Shown: piece by piece, positions 24,241 through 33,958 of the stretch
How positions within the stretch are numbered: position 1 is the stretch's first letter
Layout: every line of letters starts with the position of its first letter
Source: an uncultured Lachnoclostridium sp.
GTDB taxonomy: Bacteria > Bacillota > Clostridia > Lachnospirales > Lachnospiraceae
DNA: 47,421 bases
Assembly (NCBI GenBank): GCA_947369165.1
Contig: CANBKJ010000012.1
Span: forward strand, 1 to 47,421
Direction of reading: 5' to 3'
Notes under the pieces: generated by a model
Database searches by the model: none
What the model was told of the DNA's origin: nothing
The model's input: only the letters and a program-made list of their open reading frames with translations
Program-made: the position numbers and the translations under genes

Positions 24241-26287
24241 ACGAAAACTTATTGATGATGTCATGAATAAACAGAGCATTTTTCTCGTTGTTCTTAACCA
24301 CACTGGACAATACTTCTGTTGCAGAAGTGGTCCGATAGATCTTCTCAATGATATCATCAACTCCGATGGCATTTTCGCCAGAAGCACTCTGTACGGTCTC
24401 AATTTGATCTTTGATATTTGTTACTGCCTCAACAAACATGGTAGAGACTTCATTAATTTCTTCTATGATAGTTTTGATCGTTGTGATTGAGGAATTGTAT
24501 TCATTTGCGATATCTACAAATTCTCTAAACTGTTCTGCTACATCGGATTTGAGGAATGTTATCATATTATTGAAACAGCTCTGGACATGTTCGATGTTGG
24601 AAGTAGTATCACCGCAGATCGATTGGATCTGAGTGGCTGTTTCAGAAGAACTGTTTGCCAGCTTACCGATCTCGCTTGCCACAACGGCAAAGCCTTTTCC
24701 TGCTTCTCCGGCTCTTGCTGCTTCGATGGAAGCATTGAGGGACAGAAGATTGGTCTGGCTTGTGATATCAAGGATCTGTGTTGCCATATCATTGATGCGC
24801 ATAAGAGACTGCAATTTGACCATAGCCTCTTCGATGTTTTTCTGATTTTCCTCGATGCCGGATTCTGTGGACTGCAGTGAATTGTTTGCATTATGCTTCA
24901 TCTCACTGACAATTTTCATCAGGTTCTCACTTTTCTGACTGCCCATCAGTACCTTTTCTTCAATCTGCTGAACCATATCGGCGATACGGGAAATCTCATT
25001 CCCCACGCGGTTAATGGCTTCGTTGGTGGTATCTGTCGTCGCGAGAAGCTCCTCTGTTGTCGCTGAGTTATCTTCGGAACATTCCAGAAGAACATGGGAA
25101 GATTCGGTCATCTTCTTGGCCGAATCCGAAAGGAAGTCCGAACACTGGGTCAGTGTTGCCACGATTTTACTAAAGGTAAAAAATAGAGAATCCATCGCAG
25201 ATGCGATCTGTCCGATCTCACTTTTCCGGTCGGTGTATTTTTTCAGCTTTGGATCCGGTGTAAGGTGAAGGTTCTTTAACTGTATAATGGAATTCTCGAT
25301 CACTTTCAACGGCTTAATACTGAAACGGATCATAAACCAGGAAAGCAGTGCAATCAGGATAAAAGCTGCGATACAGATCACTCCAAGTGTTCTCATGCTT
25401 TTGTTTGCCTGTGCATAGATCTCTGACTGACTGTCACTCAATGCCACAGCCCAGCCACGGTCCGGCAGAGCACGGTAGGCAGCGATGGAATCGGATTTGT
25501 CTGAGGCAACATATTCAAGTGTACCGCTTGTCTTTTTAGCATCTTTATGTATCACATCAATGACGGAGAGAAGCATTTTGTCTTCGATGGGCTGTGCCAT
25601 AAGAGATTCATCCTCATTGAAAATATGAACTCCGGTCTCAGTATTGATCATATAGTATTTTGCGTTCTTCAATCCCTCAACTGCCAGAGAATCAAGCATC
25701 TCTTTCAGACCTGCAGCGAAAGGACCTCCACCTACATAACCAAGGATCGTCTTACCATCTTCATCAAAAACCGGACAATACATGGATAATATTAATTTTT
25801 TTGATGCAGGAGATACAATGATTCCAGTGTTGTAAAGACCATTTGCCTTTGTCATGGCATCCTGTAATGCCTTCAGGCCATCTCCCTCTCTGGTGGTGAT
25901 TCCTACAACCTCTGGGTTGGAATGGGCGATCACATGGGTATCCCACTCTCCGATATAGATTCCCTCCCAGTTATCCAGACCTTCAAAATATTTCAGGGTA
26001 AAATCCTGAGCGGTCTTCTGTAGATTTTTATCGGATGGATTTTTCAGGAAAGCCGCTACCACTGGTGCCTTACTGTAGGCGATCAGCATATTTTCTGAGT
26101 CGGTTACATACTGTTCAATAATTTTTGTTTTGGCTTCCAGAGAGGTATTCATATTGTCAATGGAAGTCGTCTTCATAGCTGTTGTCATACTGTTATTCGC
26201 AAAAAGAAACAGCAGCAAAATACAGATTGCGGATACAATAGCAATGGCGGCAGTTATGACGGTACTTAATTTTCGATTTTTTATCAT
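24239..26287 (-). CDS. Methyl-accepting chemotaxis protein with extracellular Cache domain
   Basis: This 682-residue receptor has an N-terminal membrane segment (about 9-31), an extracytoplasmic dCache-like ligand domain (about 35-295) with features such as the [16 protein letters not shown] stretch and GYVGGGPF, a second membrane segment (about 300-322), a HAMP region, and a cytoplasmic signalling domain with the conserved hairpin tip [19 protein letters not shown] followed by [14 protein letters not shown]. It senses a small molecule and signals to CheA, or to another output if the cell is non-motile; no che or flagellar genes are nearby. The start follows AAAGGAGACGG. Its 3' end converges on msmK through the hairpin array. 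Confidence 0.93.
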   Translation of the reverse strand: MIKNRKLSTVITAAIAIVSAICILLLFLFANNSMTTAMKTTSIDNMNTSLEAKTKIIEQYVTDSENMLIAYSKAPVVAAFLKNPSDKNLQKTAQDFTLKYFEGLDNWEGIYIGEWDTHVIAHSNPEVVGITTREGDGLKALQDAMTKANGLYNTGIIVSPASKKLILSMYCPVFDEDGKTILGYVGGGPFAAGLKEMLDSLAVEGLKNAKYYMINTETGVHIFNEDESLMAQPIEDKMLLSVIDVIHKDAKKTSGTLEYVASDKSDSIAAYRALPDRGWAVALSDSQSEIYAQANKSMRTLGVICIAAFILIALLSWFMIRFSIKPLKVIENSIIQLKNLHLTPDPKLKKYTDRKSEIGQIASAMDSLFFTFSKIVATLTQCSDFLSDSAKKMTESSHVLLECSEDNSATTEELLATTDTTNEAINRVGNEISRIADMVQQIEEKVLMGSQKSENLMKIVSEMKHNANNSLQSTESGIEENQKNIEEAMVKLQSLMRINDMATQILDITSQTNLLSLNASIEAARAGEAGKGFAVVASEIGKLANSSSETATQIQSICGDTTSNIEHVQSCFNNMITFLKSDVAEQFREFVDIANEYNSSITTIKTIIEEINEVSTMFVEAVTNIKDQIETVQSASGENAIGVDDIIEKIYRTTSATEVLSSVVKNNEKNALFIHDIINKFS

Positions 26288-26335
26288 TTTATCCGTCTCC
26301 TTTTATTAGAATATAGGTAAATCGTAGTAACTTAT

Positions 26336-26364
26336 ATTATAAAGGAAAAACGTGTCTGGCACAA
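26336..26364 (-). promoter_or_regulatory. Promoter of the chemoreceptor gene
   Basis: On the minus strand TTGTGC (26364-26359) and TATAAT (26341-26336) are separated by 17 bases, about 49 bases upstream of the start codon. The region is divergent with the CdaR-like regulator gene. Confidence 0.55.
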
Positions 26365-26517
26365 TGATTTACAGCGAGAGAAAATTGACTTATTTAGCAT
26401 AAATTTTACATATTTGGAATTGGCGGTGTATCATCAAAGCTGCTTTACTTTTCATTAAAAAAATGATACAATGATTCATAATGCGACAAGAGTAGACTTT
26501 CATTCGGAGGTGTGGCA

Positions 26518-27606
26518 ATGATATCAAATCAGATACTGCAAAATACCGTAGATGGTATCAAGGGGATTACGAAAAATGAACTGTGTGTGATGGATACAGA
26601 GGGAAATGTACTGGCTTTGACATCAGATGAACTATCTCGTTTTGTGGAGGAAGGAAAGAATTTTGTTCAATCGCCGGCAGACAGCCAGGCAATGAATGGA
26701 TTTCAGTTTTTTAAGATCTATGATGAGACTCAGCTGGAGTATGTTGTGGTCATACAGGGGGATTCAGAGGAGGTCTACACCATAGGAAAGATACTGGTGT
26801 TCCAGATACAGAGTTTATTGGTAGCTTATAAGGAAAGATATGACAAGGATAATTTTATAAAAAATCTTCTTCTTGATAATCTTCTCATGGTGGATATCTT
26901 TAACCGTGCCAAAAAACTTCATATAGAAATGAATGCAAGAAGGGTTGCTTTTATTATCGAGACTAATAAGGAAAAGGACAGTGGCGCACTGGAGACAGTG
27001 CGGAGTATGTTTGCCTCCCATACGAAAGATTTTATTACTGCTGTGGATGAGAAGAATATCATTCTCGTTAAAGAGATTGGTCAAAAGGAAAAGCTCGAAG
27101 ATCTGGAGAAAACGGCAGAGGTGATCGTGGATATGCTGAATACGGAGGCCATGTCCAGGGTTCACGTGGCGTTTGGTACGATTGTCAAGGATCTGAAAGA
27201 GGTTTCAAGGTCCTATAAAGAGGCAAAGATGGCACTGGATGTAGGCAAAATTTTTTACAGCGATAAAAAAGTTATTGCCTACAGCAATCTCGGCATCGGA
27301 CGTTTGATCTATCAGCTCCCCATGCCTCTGTGTAAGATGTTTATCAAAGAAATTTTTTCCGATAAGACGCCGGACCAGTTTGATGAGGAGACGCTGAGCA
27401 CTATCAACAAATTTTTTGAGAACAACCTGAATGTCTCGGAGACGTCAAGACAGCTCTATATACACCGGAATACACTGGTATACCGGCTGGATAAGCTCCA
27501 GAAAAGCACGGGACTTGACCTTCGGGTTTTTGACGATGCGATCACTTTTAAGATTGCCCTTATGGTTGTAAAATATATGAATTATCTGGAAACCATGGAT
27601 TATTAA
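26518..27606 (+). CDS. CdaR/PucR-family transcriptional regulator
   Basis: This 362-residue cytoplasmic regulator has an N-terminal putative sugar-diacid recognition domain (about 1-130, beginning ISNQILQNTVDGIKGI), a middle GGDEF-like PucR region (about 135-270), and the C-terminal HTH_30 domain (about 295-350) with NLNVSETSRQLYIHRNTLVYRL, which is the signature DNA-binding segment. Family members respond to glycerate, glucarate or purine-related ligands; no such catabolic operon is in the window. The ATG at 26518 is favoured over the GTG at 26512 because GGAGG is 7 bases upstream. It ends 15 bases before ftsE, so it may be cotranscribed with the division genes, an unusual neighbour for this family. 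Confidence 0.88.
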   Translation: MISNQILQNTVDGIKGITKNELCVMDTEGNVLALTSDELSRFVEEGKNFVQSPADSQAMNGFQFFKIYDETQLEYVVVIQGDSEEVYTIGKILVFQIQSLLVAYKERYDKDNFIKNLLLDNLLMVDIFNRAKKLHIEMNARRVAFIIETNKEKDSGALETVRSMFASHTKDFITAVDEKNIILVKEIGQKEKLEDLEKTAEVIVDMLNTEAMSRVHVAFGTIVKDLKEVSRSYKEAKMALDVGKIFYSDKKVIAYSNLGIGRLIYQLPMPLCKMFIKEIFSDKTPDQFDEETLSTINKFFENNLNVSETSRQLYIHRNTLVYRLDKLQKSTGLDLRVFDDAITFKIALMVVKYMNYLETMDY

Positions 27607-27621
27607 CCGGGGAGGGTTAGG

Positions 27622-28335
27622 ATGGATACGAATAAACCGTTACCGATCATTGCGCTGGATGCCGTGAGCAAACAGTATCAGACCGGAGTCGATGCGTTGA
27701 AAGATGTTTCAATTCGCATTGAACAGGGGGAGTTTGTTTTTGTCGTGGGGAAGAGTGGTTCCGGCAAATCCACATTTATTAAGCTGCTTTTAAAAGAACT
27801 GGACCCCACATCCGGGAAATTGTATATTGCGGGACGGCTCGTAAATAAACTGAGGCGCAAGCAGGTGCCTTTGTACCGCAGAAATATCGGTGTGGTATTT
27901 CAGGATTTCCGTCTTTTAAAGGATCGTACCGTCTTTGAAAATGTGGCGTTTGCCCAGAGGATCATTGGGAGAAATAAACGGGAGATCATCCGGAATGTGA
28001 CCACTATGCTTACTATTGTCGGACTGACAGAGAAGGCCGATGCCTATCCTCATGAGCTCTCCGGGGGGGAGCAGCAGCGGGTGGCGATCGCCAGGGCGCT
28101 GGTAAACCAGCCCACTATACTTCTTGCCGACGAGCCCACGGGAAATCTGGATCCACAGAATGCCTGGGAGATCATGATGCTTTTGCAGGAAGTAAATAAA
28201 ATGGGTACTACAGTTGTAGTTGTGACGCATAACAATGATATTGTGGATATCATGCAGAAACGGGTAGTAACACTGGAGGAAGGACATGTAATCCGGGACG
28301 ATAAAAAAGGTGGATACGAATATGAGAGGGATTAG
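27622..28335 (+). CDS. ftsE: Cell-division ABC ATPase FtsE
   Basis: This 237-residue ATPase pairs with FtsX to control a peptidoglycan hydrolase at the division site or side wall. Walker A is GKSGSGKST (43-51), the Q-loop VFQDFRLLKDRTVFENVAFA is the distinctive FtsE signature, LSGGEQQRV lies at about 146-154 and ADEPTGNLDP follows. It overlaps ftsX by 14 bases. GGGGAGGG precedes the start. Confidence 0.95.
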   Translation: MDTNKPLPIIALDAVSKQYQTGVDALKDVSIRIEQGEFVFVVGKSGSGKSTFIKLLLKELDPTSGKLYIAGRLVNKLRRKQVPLYRRNIGVVFQDFRLLKDRTVFENVAFAQRIIGRNKREIIRNVTTMLTIVGLTEKADAYPHELSGGEQQRVAIARALVNQPTILLADEPTGNLDPQNAWEIMMLLQEVNKMGTTVVVVTHNNDIVDIMQKRVVTLEEGHVIRDDKKGGYEYERD

Positions 28336-29233
28336 TGTATTTTTTTACAGCGTAAAACAGGGATTGAAGAGTATGAGAAAAAACCGTATGTTTACGCTGG
28401 CCTCCATTGGCACGATGGCGGCCTGCCTGTTTTTATTCGGGATATTTTATTTTATAGTCAGCAATTTTAATCATATGGTCAAAGAGGTGGAGACCTCTGT
28501 GGGTGTGACGGTTTTTTTCGAAGAGGGGATTTCCCAGGAGCAGATCGATTCCATTGGAGAGGCGATCAAGGTTCGGGAGGAAGTGGATCATATGGAATTT
28601 ATCTCTGCTGAAAAAGCCTGGGATGAATTTGTGAAAGATAATTTTAAAGATAACCCAGAGCTGGTGAAAAGTTTTGGAGCCGATAATCCACTAAAGGATT
28701 CCGCTTCCTGGCAGGTATTTATCAAAGATATTTCTGCCCAGGAGGAAGTGGCAGCTTATATTGAGACCATTGAAGGCGTCAGGCTGGTAAAGCGCTCTGA
28801 CGATACAGCAAAGGGGCTGGAAAATGCCAATAAGCTTATCAGCTACATTTCAATTGCCATTATTTTGATCCTTTTGGCCGTGTCTATTTTTCTGATCAAT
28901 TCTACGATATCTACCGGGATCACTGTGCGGCGTGCAGAAATTGGCATTATGCGCCTTATGGGGGCTTCGGATTTTTTTATCCGTGCTCCGTTTATCGTGG
29001 AAGGCGTGGCGATTGGAATCATTGGCGCCAGTATTCCGCTGGTGATATTGATTGTCAGCTATGATTCTATCATCAATTATATCAATAATAAATTTCATCT
29101 GATCTCTAACTGGCTGACCTTTTTGGAGGCGGCGCAGATCTTCAGCATACTGATTCCGGTCTGTCTGCTGATTGGCATAGGGGTAGGATTTTTGGGAAGT
29201 TTTTTTACCGTTCGGAAGCATTTGAATATTTGA
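28322..29233 (+). CDS. ftsX: Cell-division ABC permease FtsX
   Basis: This 303-residue membrane protein has the FtsX layout: a short cytoplasmic N-terminus (GISVFFYSVKQGLKSMRKNR), a first membrane segment (about 24-46), an extracellular domain (about 50-165) that contacts the hydrolase, and three further segments (about 168-195, 220-250, 270-297). The motif TISTGITVRRAEIGIMRLMGAS before the third segment is conserved in FtsX. The ATG at 28322 is preferred over the GTG at 28310 because AAAGGTGG lies about 9 bases upstream. The next gene, 14 bases on, encodes the likely partner hydrolase. Confidence 0.95.
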   Translation: MRGISVFFYSVKQGLKSMRKNRMFTLASIGTMAACLFLFGIFYFIVSNFNHMVKEVETSVGVTVFFEEGISQEQIDSIGEAIKVREEVDHMEFISAEKAWDEFVKDNFKDNPELVKSFGADNPLKDSASWQVFIKDISAQEEVAAYIETIEGVRLVKRSDDTAKGLENANKLISYISIAIILILLAVSIFLINSTISTGITVRRAEIGIMRLMGASDFFIRAPFIVEGVAIGIIGASIPLVILIVSYDSIINYINNKFHLISNWLTFLEAAQIFSILIPVCLLIGIGVGFLGSFFTVRKHLNI

Positions 29234-29247
29234 GAGGGGTATGAAGG

Positions 29248-30516
29248 ATGCGCAGAAGAAAAATATTGTCGTTGATACTTATGGCTGGAATCGTGTTTGG
29301 TCTGTGCCTGTCCTGTAGGGAACCGGGTGTTATGGCGGAGACCTCGGATTTTGATGCCCAGATTAAAAAGGCAGAAAAGGCGAAAAGGGAAGCCCAGGAA
29401 CGGGTTGACGAGCTGAAAAAAGATATTGACTCGCTGGAAAAGGACAAGGGAGATATTCTCAATTATGTGAAAAAAGTGGATGAAAAGATTGAAAAGATCT
29501 CAATGACGATGAAAAAACTGGATGGTCAGATCGAGGATGCCGGAAAAGAGCTGGCCAGATTGGAAGAACAGTTGGAGATCGCAGAAAATCTTGAAAAACA
29601 ACAGTATGAAACGATGAAAAAGAGAATAAAATATATGTATGAGAGTGGCGGAGACGATTATGTGGCTATGATTTTTAGTGCCGAAAGTCTTGGAGAATTT
29701 TTGAACCGCTCAGAATATATAGAAAAAATTTCAGAATATGATAAAGATCTTTTTAGTAAATATGTGGAGACAAAGAACAGTACGGAGATCCGCCGTGGCG
29801 TGATGGAATCTAAAGTGGAAGAGATTGCGGAACTAAAGGATCAGGCGGCGACGGAAAAAGATGCCCTTAAGAGTCTGAGATCGAGTAAAAAAACAGAGAT
29901 AGAAAAATTGAATTCTGCCATTACTGCCACAGACGCTAAGGCAGAGACCTTTCGTGAAAAGGTGGCGAAGGCAGAACGAGAGGTAGAAAACCTTTTGCTT
30001 GAGAAGCAGAAGGAGATTGAAAAACGAGAGGCGGCACGAAAGGCAGCAGAAGCAAAGAAAAACGGAACTGGAACAGATGGGACTGCTGCCGATCCGGCAG
30101 CAGATACCTATCCGGTAAATCATGGCGGGCTCCGATGGCCGCTGCGTGTACCGGGTCGTATTTCCTCGGAATTTGGCAGCAGGACCAGCCCGACGGAAGG
30201 TGCCAGCACCAATCACCAGGGGATCGATATCGCCGTTTCTGCCGGCACGCCGATCGTGGCAGCAGGCGATGGTACGGTGGTTACCGCTGCGTATAGTGCC
30301 AGCGCCGGTAATTATATCATGCTGTATCATGGAAACAGCTTGTATACCGTATATATGCATGCTTCTAAGCTGGCCGTGAGTGAAGGGGCACAGGTGAAAC
30401 AGGGAGATGTGATCGCCTATGTGGGATCTACGGGAATCTCCACTGGCGCCCACCTTCACTTTGGAGTATCTGTCAATGGAGCTTACGTCAACCCCCGCAA
30501 CTACGTGAGCCAATAG
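29248..30516 (+). CDS. EnvC-like coiled-coil M23 peptidoglycan hydrolase
   Basis: This 422-residue secreted protein has a signal peptide (about 1-30), a long antiparallel coiled coil (about 34-270, split by the KRIKYMYESGGDDYVAMIFSAESLGEFLNR stretch typical of FtsX-binding CwlO/PcsB/EnvC proteins, here described rather than listed in full), a Gly/Thr/Ala linker (about 272-290) and a C-terminal M23 domain. Zinc and catalytic residues look intact: HQGIDI (about 324-329) and HLHFG (about 402-406). Unlike E. coli EnvC, whose LytM domain is degenerate and only activates amidases, this one should itself cut peptide cross-links. It lies directly after ftsEX, which is expected to gate its activity. 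Confidence 0.9.
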   Translation: MRRRKILSLILMAGIVFGLCLSCREPGVMAETSDFDAQIKKAEKAKREAQERVDELKKDIDSLEKDKGDILNYVKKVDEKIEKISMTMKKLDGQIEDAGKELARLEEQLEIAENLEKQQYETMKKRIKYMYESGGDDYVAMIFSAESLGEFLNRSEYIEKISEYDKDLFSKYVETKNSTEIRRGVMESKVEEIAELKDQAATEKDALKSLRSSKKTEIEKLNSAITATDAKAETFREKVAKAEREVENLLLEKQKEIEKREAARKAAEAKKNGTGTDGTAADPAADTYPVNHGGLRWPLRVPGRISSEFGSRTSPTEGASTNHQGIDIAVSAGTPIVAAGDGTVVTAAYSASAGNYIMLYHGNSLYTVYMHASKLAVSEGAQVKQGDVIAYVGSTGISTGAHLHFGVSVNGAYVNPRNYVSQ

Positions 30517-30529
30517 TGAGCCAGGCACT

Positions 30530-30668
30530 CCGGGCACAGCCCGCTTATATGTCCAGGGTGCGAAGCACCCAGAGATACAAGATAGCCCAAAGGCAAGCTT
30601 GCTTGCCAGGTTGGGCTATCTTGTATCTCTGATACGAAGTACTGGACATATGGGCGGGCTGTGCCCGG
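30530..30668. repeat. 139-bp nested palindromic element
   Basis: An outer 27-bp stem (30530-30556 with 30642-30668, perfect apart from two G-T pairs) encloses a mini-hairpin GGGTGC-GAA-GCACCC (30556-30570), a perfect 20-bp stem (30571-30590 with 30611-30630) and an inner 7-bp stem (30592-30598 with 30601-30607). There is no coding capacity and no T-run. The structure is that of a MITE/REP-type element between the hydrolase and protease genes; no clear target duplication was found. Confidence 0.7.
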
Positions 30669-30692
30669 AAGTATCTGGCGAGCATCCTTCAT

Positions 30693-30763
30693 GAGCACGA
30701 AGTGCGAATGAGCCCTCCCGTGGTGTGAAGGGAAGGGAGAAAAGAGCACGAAGTGCGAATGAG
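30693..30763. repeat. Two exact 20-bp direct repeats with GCAC-GAA-GTGC hairpins
   Basis: GAGCACGAAGTGCGAATGAG occurs at 30693-30712 and 30744-30763. Each copy holds a 4-bp hairpin with a GAA loop closed by C-G, the same loop as in the larger neighbouring palindrome. The repeats lie just upstream of the protease ribosome binding site and are probably non-coding. Confidence 0.65.
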
Positions 30764-30802
30764 TTTAATGTATGCGTTCCAGAAGGGGAAGGAGGTCATT
30801 AT

Positions 30803-32008
30803 TTGAAAATAAATAAAAAAAGTTTCATTTTTGGTGCTGTTTTTGGAGTCGCTGTGGCTTTAGGCCTGGTTTCCGTGGCAAGAGGCTTTGGAATACATCT
30901 GTTTATTCCAGGCTCTGCTTCCCAGCAGATGTATGATAAGGCTAAAGTTGTGGAAAAATGTATAGATAGTTACTATCAGGGAGATATAGAGGATGAAAAA
31001 CTGATTGATGGCGGAGTGAAAGGAATGGTAGAGGCGCTGGGAGATAAATATTCCCAGTATTATACAAAGAAAGAGTACAAGGAGCTTATGAGCGGCATCA
31101 ATGGCTCCTATGTGGGAATCGGAGTGACGCTCAGGATGCGGGAAGAAGATCAGGCGCTTGTGGTCCAGCAGGTGATGGAAGGCGGCCCGGCTGAGAATGC
31201 GGGAATTAAGGCTGGGGACCGCTTTGTGAGTGTGGAAGGAACCAATGTGGCAGGGAAGAAACTGGAAGAAGTTATTGCCATGATAAAAACGGAGGAAAAT
31301 AAGGAGCGGACAATTTCCATAGGGGTTGAGAGAACAGGAGCGGACGGACAGATCGAACAGTTAGAGAAGAAAGTGGTTTGTAAAGAAGTCAAAGTAGTTT
31401 CTGTTCATTCAAAAAAATATGATGATGTGGCATATATCCAAATCACAGAATTTGATAAGGAGACAGCCGGGCAATTTAAGGTTGCGTTGGAAAATGCCCG
31501 CAATGATTCCGTGAAAGGGCTGGTTATCGATGTCAGAGATAATGGTGGCGGTTCCCTGGATGCGGCGATTCAAATGTTGGATGAACTGCTGCCGGAAGGG
31601 GAGCTTATTTCAGAAAAGAGTAAAAAGGATGGTAATAAGGTTTACCATTCGACCAACGAGACCAGCTATGACAAACCCATTGTTGTGCTGATCAATGAAC
31701 ACAGTGCCAGTGCATCCGAGGTTTTTGCCGGGACACTGCAGGCCAGGGGAGCCGCTAAACTGGTGGGGACGAAAAGTTTTGGCAAAGGAATTGTCCAGAC
31801 TGTGTTATCCCTTGAGAGCTCCTGCGGCGGTGGAATAAAGTTGACTACCGCAGAGTATTTTCTACCAGGAGGCAAAAGCATACACAAAAAAGGATTAGAT
31901 CCAGACATTAATATCGAATATGAAAAGCCTAAGGGAGATTACGATCCTGCGATGGATGAACCGCTTCAGATGGCATTGAAACTGATTAGAAACCCTTCAG
32001 CAGAGTAG
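30803..32008 (+). CDS. S41-family C-terminal processing protease (CtpA-like)
   Basis: This 401-residue protein has an N-terminal membrane anchor (about 8-30), a PDZ domain (about 95-190, [18 protein letters not shown] and GIKAGD) and an S41 protease domain. The catalytic Ser lies in [12 protein letters not shown] (about 300) and the Lys in KSFGKGIVQ (about 326), forming the Ser-Lys dyad of tail-specific proteases. The TTG at 30803 is chosen because AAGGAGG lies 7 bases upstream; the longer open frame runs through a repeat region and is unlikely to be translated. In this neighbourhood it probably processes or degrades wall hydrolases such as the upstream M23 protein (inference). Confidence 0.92.
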   Translation: MKINKKSFIFGAVFGVAVALGLVSVARGFGIHLFIPGSASQQMYDKAKVVEKCIDSYYQGDIEDEKLIDGGVKGMVEALGDKYSQYYTKKEYKELMSGINGSYVGIGVTLRMREEDQALVVQQVMEGGPAENAGIKAGDRFVSVEGTNVAGKKLEEVIAMIKTEENKERTISIGVERTGADGQIEQLEKKVVCKEVKVVSVHSKKYDDVAYIQITEFDKETAGQFKVALENARNDSVKGLVIDVRDNGGGSLDAAIQMLDELLPEGELISEKSKKDGNKVYHSTNETSYDKPIVVLINEHSASASEVFAGTLQARGAAKLVGTKSFGKGIVQTVLSLESSCGGGIKLTTAEYFLPGGKSIHKKGLDPDINIEYEKPKGDYDPAMDEPLQMALKLIRNPSAE

Positions 32009-32041
32009 TTTGGTGGTATCGTCTGGCTGGAGTCGTGGGAA

Positions 32042-32090
32042 AACAAGATAGCATCTCTGCTGGTATTGAAAGCAGGGATGCTATCTTGTT
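32042..32090 (+). terminator. 20-bp hairpin between ctp and glpK
   Basis: The arms 32042-32061 and 32071-32090 pair over 20 bases with one G-T pair and a 9-base loop. The T-tail is minimal (GTT then AGAAG), so it may be a weak terminator, attenuator or processing site ahead of glpK, whose start is 32 bases downstream. Confidence 0.5.
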
Positions 32091-32121
32091 AGAAGATGGA
32101 AAATGTGGAAGGAGAAAAAGG

Positions 32122-33603
32122 ATGAAACAGTACATGATAGCATTGGATCAGGGAACCACGAGTTCCCGCTGCATATTATTTGACCGTTCAGGACAGATAT
32201 GCAGTATGGCGCAAAAGGAATTCGAGCAGATCTATCCCAGGCCCGGCTGGGTGGAGCATGATGCCATGGAGATCTGGTCCAGTCAGTTCAGCGTAATGAC
32301 AGAAGCCATGAGTAAGGTAGGCGTTTCCGGGGAAAACATTGCAGGAATCGGGATTACCAATCAGAGGGAAACTACAATTCTTTGGAACCGGAATACCGGG
32401 GAACCGGTGAGTCATGCCATCGTGTGGCAGTGCAGACGTACTTCTGACCAGATCGAACGGATCAAAGCCGACGGATTTGATTCCGTGATCAGACAGCGTA
32501 CCGGACTGGTTCCGGATGCTTATTTTTCTGCGACCAAGATTGCCTGGATGCTGGAACATGTACCGGGGGTCAGAGAACAGGCAGAACGTGGTGAGGTTCT
32601 GTTCGGCACTGTGGATACATGGCTCGTGTGGAAACTCACCGGTGGTAAAGTCCATGTCACAGATTATACAAATGCTTCCCGTACCATGTTGTTTGATATT
32701 CATAAGCTGGAATGGGATTCGGAGATACTGGATTATTTTCATATACCAGCCTCCCTGCTGCCGGAAGTCCGGCCTTCCAGTGAAATATATGGTTACAGCG
32801 ATAAAAGCCTGACAGGAACAGAAATTCCAGTGGCGGGCGTTGCTGGAGACCAGCAGGCAGCGTTGTTTGGGCAATGCTGTTTTGAGGCGGGAGAGATGAA
32901 AAACACTTATGGGACAGGCTGTTTTCTTCTAATGAACACCGGTGACACACCGGTAAATTCGCCCAATGGTCTTTTGACAACATTAGCTGCCGGTACCGGA
33001 GACAAGCCACAGTACGCTCTGGAAGGTAGTGTTTTTGTGGCAGGCGCCGGAATACAGTGGCTTAGGGATGAGATGGGACTGATTCGGACAGCGGCAGAAT
33101 CGTTACAGTGCTGCCAGGCTGTCAGTGACACCGCAGGGGTTTATGTGGTGCCGGCTTTTACAGGGCTTGGTGCACCTTACTGGGATGCAGAAGCCAGAGG
33201 AATCATCACCGGCCTGACACGTGGAGCAGGCCGGAATCATATTGTACGCGCTACCGTGGAAGCGATGGCATACCAGGTTTATGATCTGGTTCAGGTCATG
33301 AAGCAGGATTCCGGACTTCCGCTCTTTGCCCTGAAGACAGACGGGGGAGCCAGTGCCAATGATTTTCTGATGCAGTTTCAGGCGGATCTTCTTGGTGTCT
33401 CCGTTCATCGGCCCTCCTGTATCGAAACTACGGCATTGGGCGCGGCTTATCTGGCAGGGCTTGCTGTAGGATTTTGGCAGGACAGGGAGGACATCCGCCG
33501 GAACTGGTCTCTGGAGAGATGTTTTGAACCAATGATGGAAGAGGGAAAAAAGACAGCACTTCTCAATGGATGGAAAAAAGCAGTGAAAAAATGTATTGAC
33601 TAG
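32122..33603 (+). CDS. glpK: Glycerol kinase
   Basis: This 493-residue FGGY-family kinase phosphorylates glycerol to sn-glycerol-3-phosphate with ATP. Landmarks are [10 protein letters not shown] near the N-terminus, TNQRETT (about 80), [14 protein letters not shown] (about 185), [11 protein letters not shown] and [18 protein letters not shown]. The length is that of typical GlpK. The start follows AAGGAG. No glpF or glpD accompanies it. Its product is also the substrate of TagD, so it could feed wall polymer synthesis (inference). Within ten bases of its stop lies an SOS box for the next operon. Confidence 0.95.
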   Translation: MKQYMIALDQGTTSSRCILFDRSGQICSMAQKEFEQIYPRPGWVEHDAMEIWSSQFSVMTEAMSKVGVSGENIAGIGITNQRETTILWNRNTGEPVSHAIVWQCRRTSDQIERIKADGFDSVIRQRTGLVPDAYFSATKIAWMLEHVPGVREQAERGEVLFGTVDTWLVWKLTGGKVHVTDYTNASRTMLFDIHKLEWDSEILDYFHIPASLLPEVRPSSEIYGYSDKSLTGTEIPVAGVAGDQQAALFGQCCFEAGEMKNTYGTGCFLLMNTGDTPVNSPNGLLTTLAAGTGDKPQYALEGSVFVAGAGIQWLRDEMGLIRTAAESLQCCQAVSDTAGVYVVPAFTGLGAPYWDAEARGIITGLTRGAGRNHIVRATVEAMAYQVYDLVQVMKQDSGLPLFALKTDGGASANDFLMQFQADLLGVSVHRPSCIETTALGAAYLAGLAVGFWQDREDIRRNWSLERCFEPMMEEGKKTALLNGWKKAVKKCID

Positions 33604-33605
33604 AG

Positions 33606-33618
33606 CGAACAAATGTTC
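33606..33618 (+). promoter_or_regulatory. LexA (SOS) box upstream of uvrBA
   Basis: CGAACAAATGTTC matches the Gram-positive LexA/DinR box CGAAC-N4-GTTCG at nine of the ten conserved positions (the final G is A). It is 10 bases upstream of a -35 element. A second, imperfect GAAC-AGGT-GTGC sits in the promoter spacer at 33639-33650. LexA repression of nucleotide excision repair genes is well established. Confidence 0.75.
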
Positions 33619-33627
33619 AAAAAGTCG

Positions 33628-33656
33628 TTGCAATAGGGGAACAGGTGTGCTATAAT
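33628..33656 (+). promoter_or_regulatory. Promoter controlled by LexA, probably for uvrBA
   Basis: TTGCAA (33628-33633) and TATAAT (33651-33656) are 17 bases apart and flanked by LexA-like sites. It lies 400 bases before uvrB, with a decayed gene in between, and no comparably good promoter was found closer to uvrB. Confidence 0.65.
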
Positions 33657-33935
33657 CGAGGAAGAATTAGATGCAGGGGCAACTACTGAGTTTTTCTCGG
33701 TAGTTCAAAATGAAGGCGGTAGATGAAATCTTAATGAGCGTGCAGGATTGGGTGGAGCAGACGGATCAGTTTTGGCGAATAACCGACGGGAAGTGCTGGC
33801 TGGAAAGGGAAAAATATCACATGAAGCTGCAATAAAAAAGCAGAACAGGAATATGAGGTATTTCGTGTGAAACAGGATAAAGAATATATTTCCGAGTTTG
33901 ATCGGGAAGTTGAGAGATACTTGAAAGGTAAATAG
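33652..33935 (+). pseudogene. Decayed RhuM-family gene with internal deletion and frameshifts
   Basis: Three pieces of a RhuM-type protein can be read. From 33652, IIEEELDAGATTEFFSVVQN then EGGR and a stop (33724-33726) resembles the N-terminal EELD...EG(R/K) segment. From 33710 in another frame, DEILMSVQDWVEQTDQF resembles the conserved MxMxDWxxxLDxF segment. After one missing T, NNRREVLAGKGKISHEAAIK follows, and after one missing A, AEQEYEVFRVKQDKEYISEF then DREVERYLKGK to the TAG at 33933-33935. Most of the middle is deleted. Both shifts are one-base losses in homopolymers. RhuM genes are scattered in mobile and defence islands; this copy sits between the SOS promoter and uvrB. Confidence 0.6.
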
Positions 33936-33958
33936 TTATACAAATTAGAGGGGTGTTT

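Noticed and set aside
30725..30802. N-terminal extension of the S41 protease
   Set aside because: It runs through the 20-bp repeats and has no membrane anchor at its start; the TTG at 30803 has AAGGAGG at ideal spacing and begins just before the anchor.
32035..32121. N-terminal extension of glycerol kinase
   Set aside because: It translates the hairpin at 32042-32090; GlpK proteins start near the [10 protein letters not shown] motif and AAGGAG precedes the ATG at 32122.
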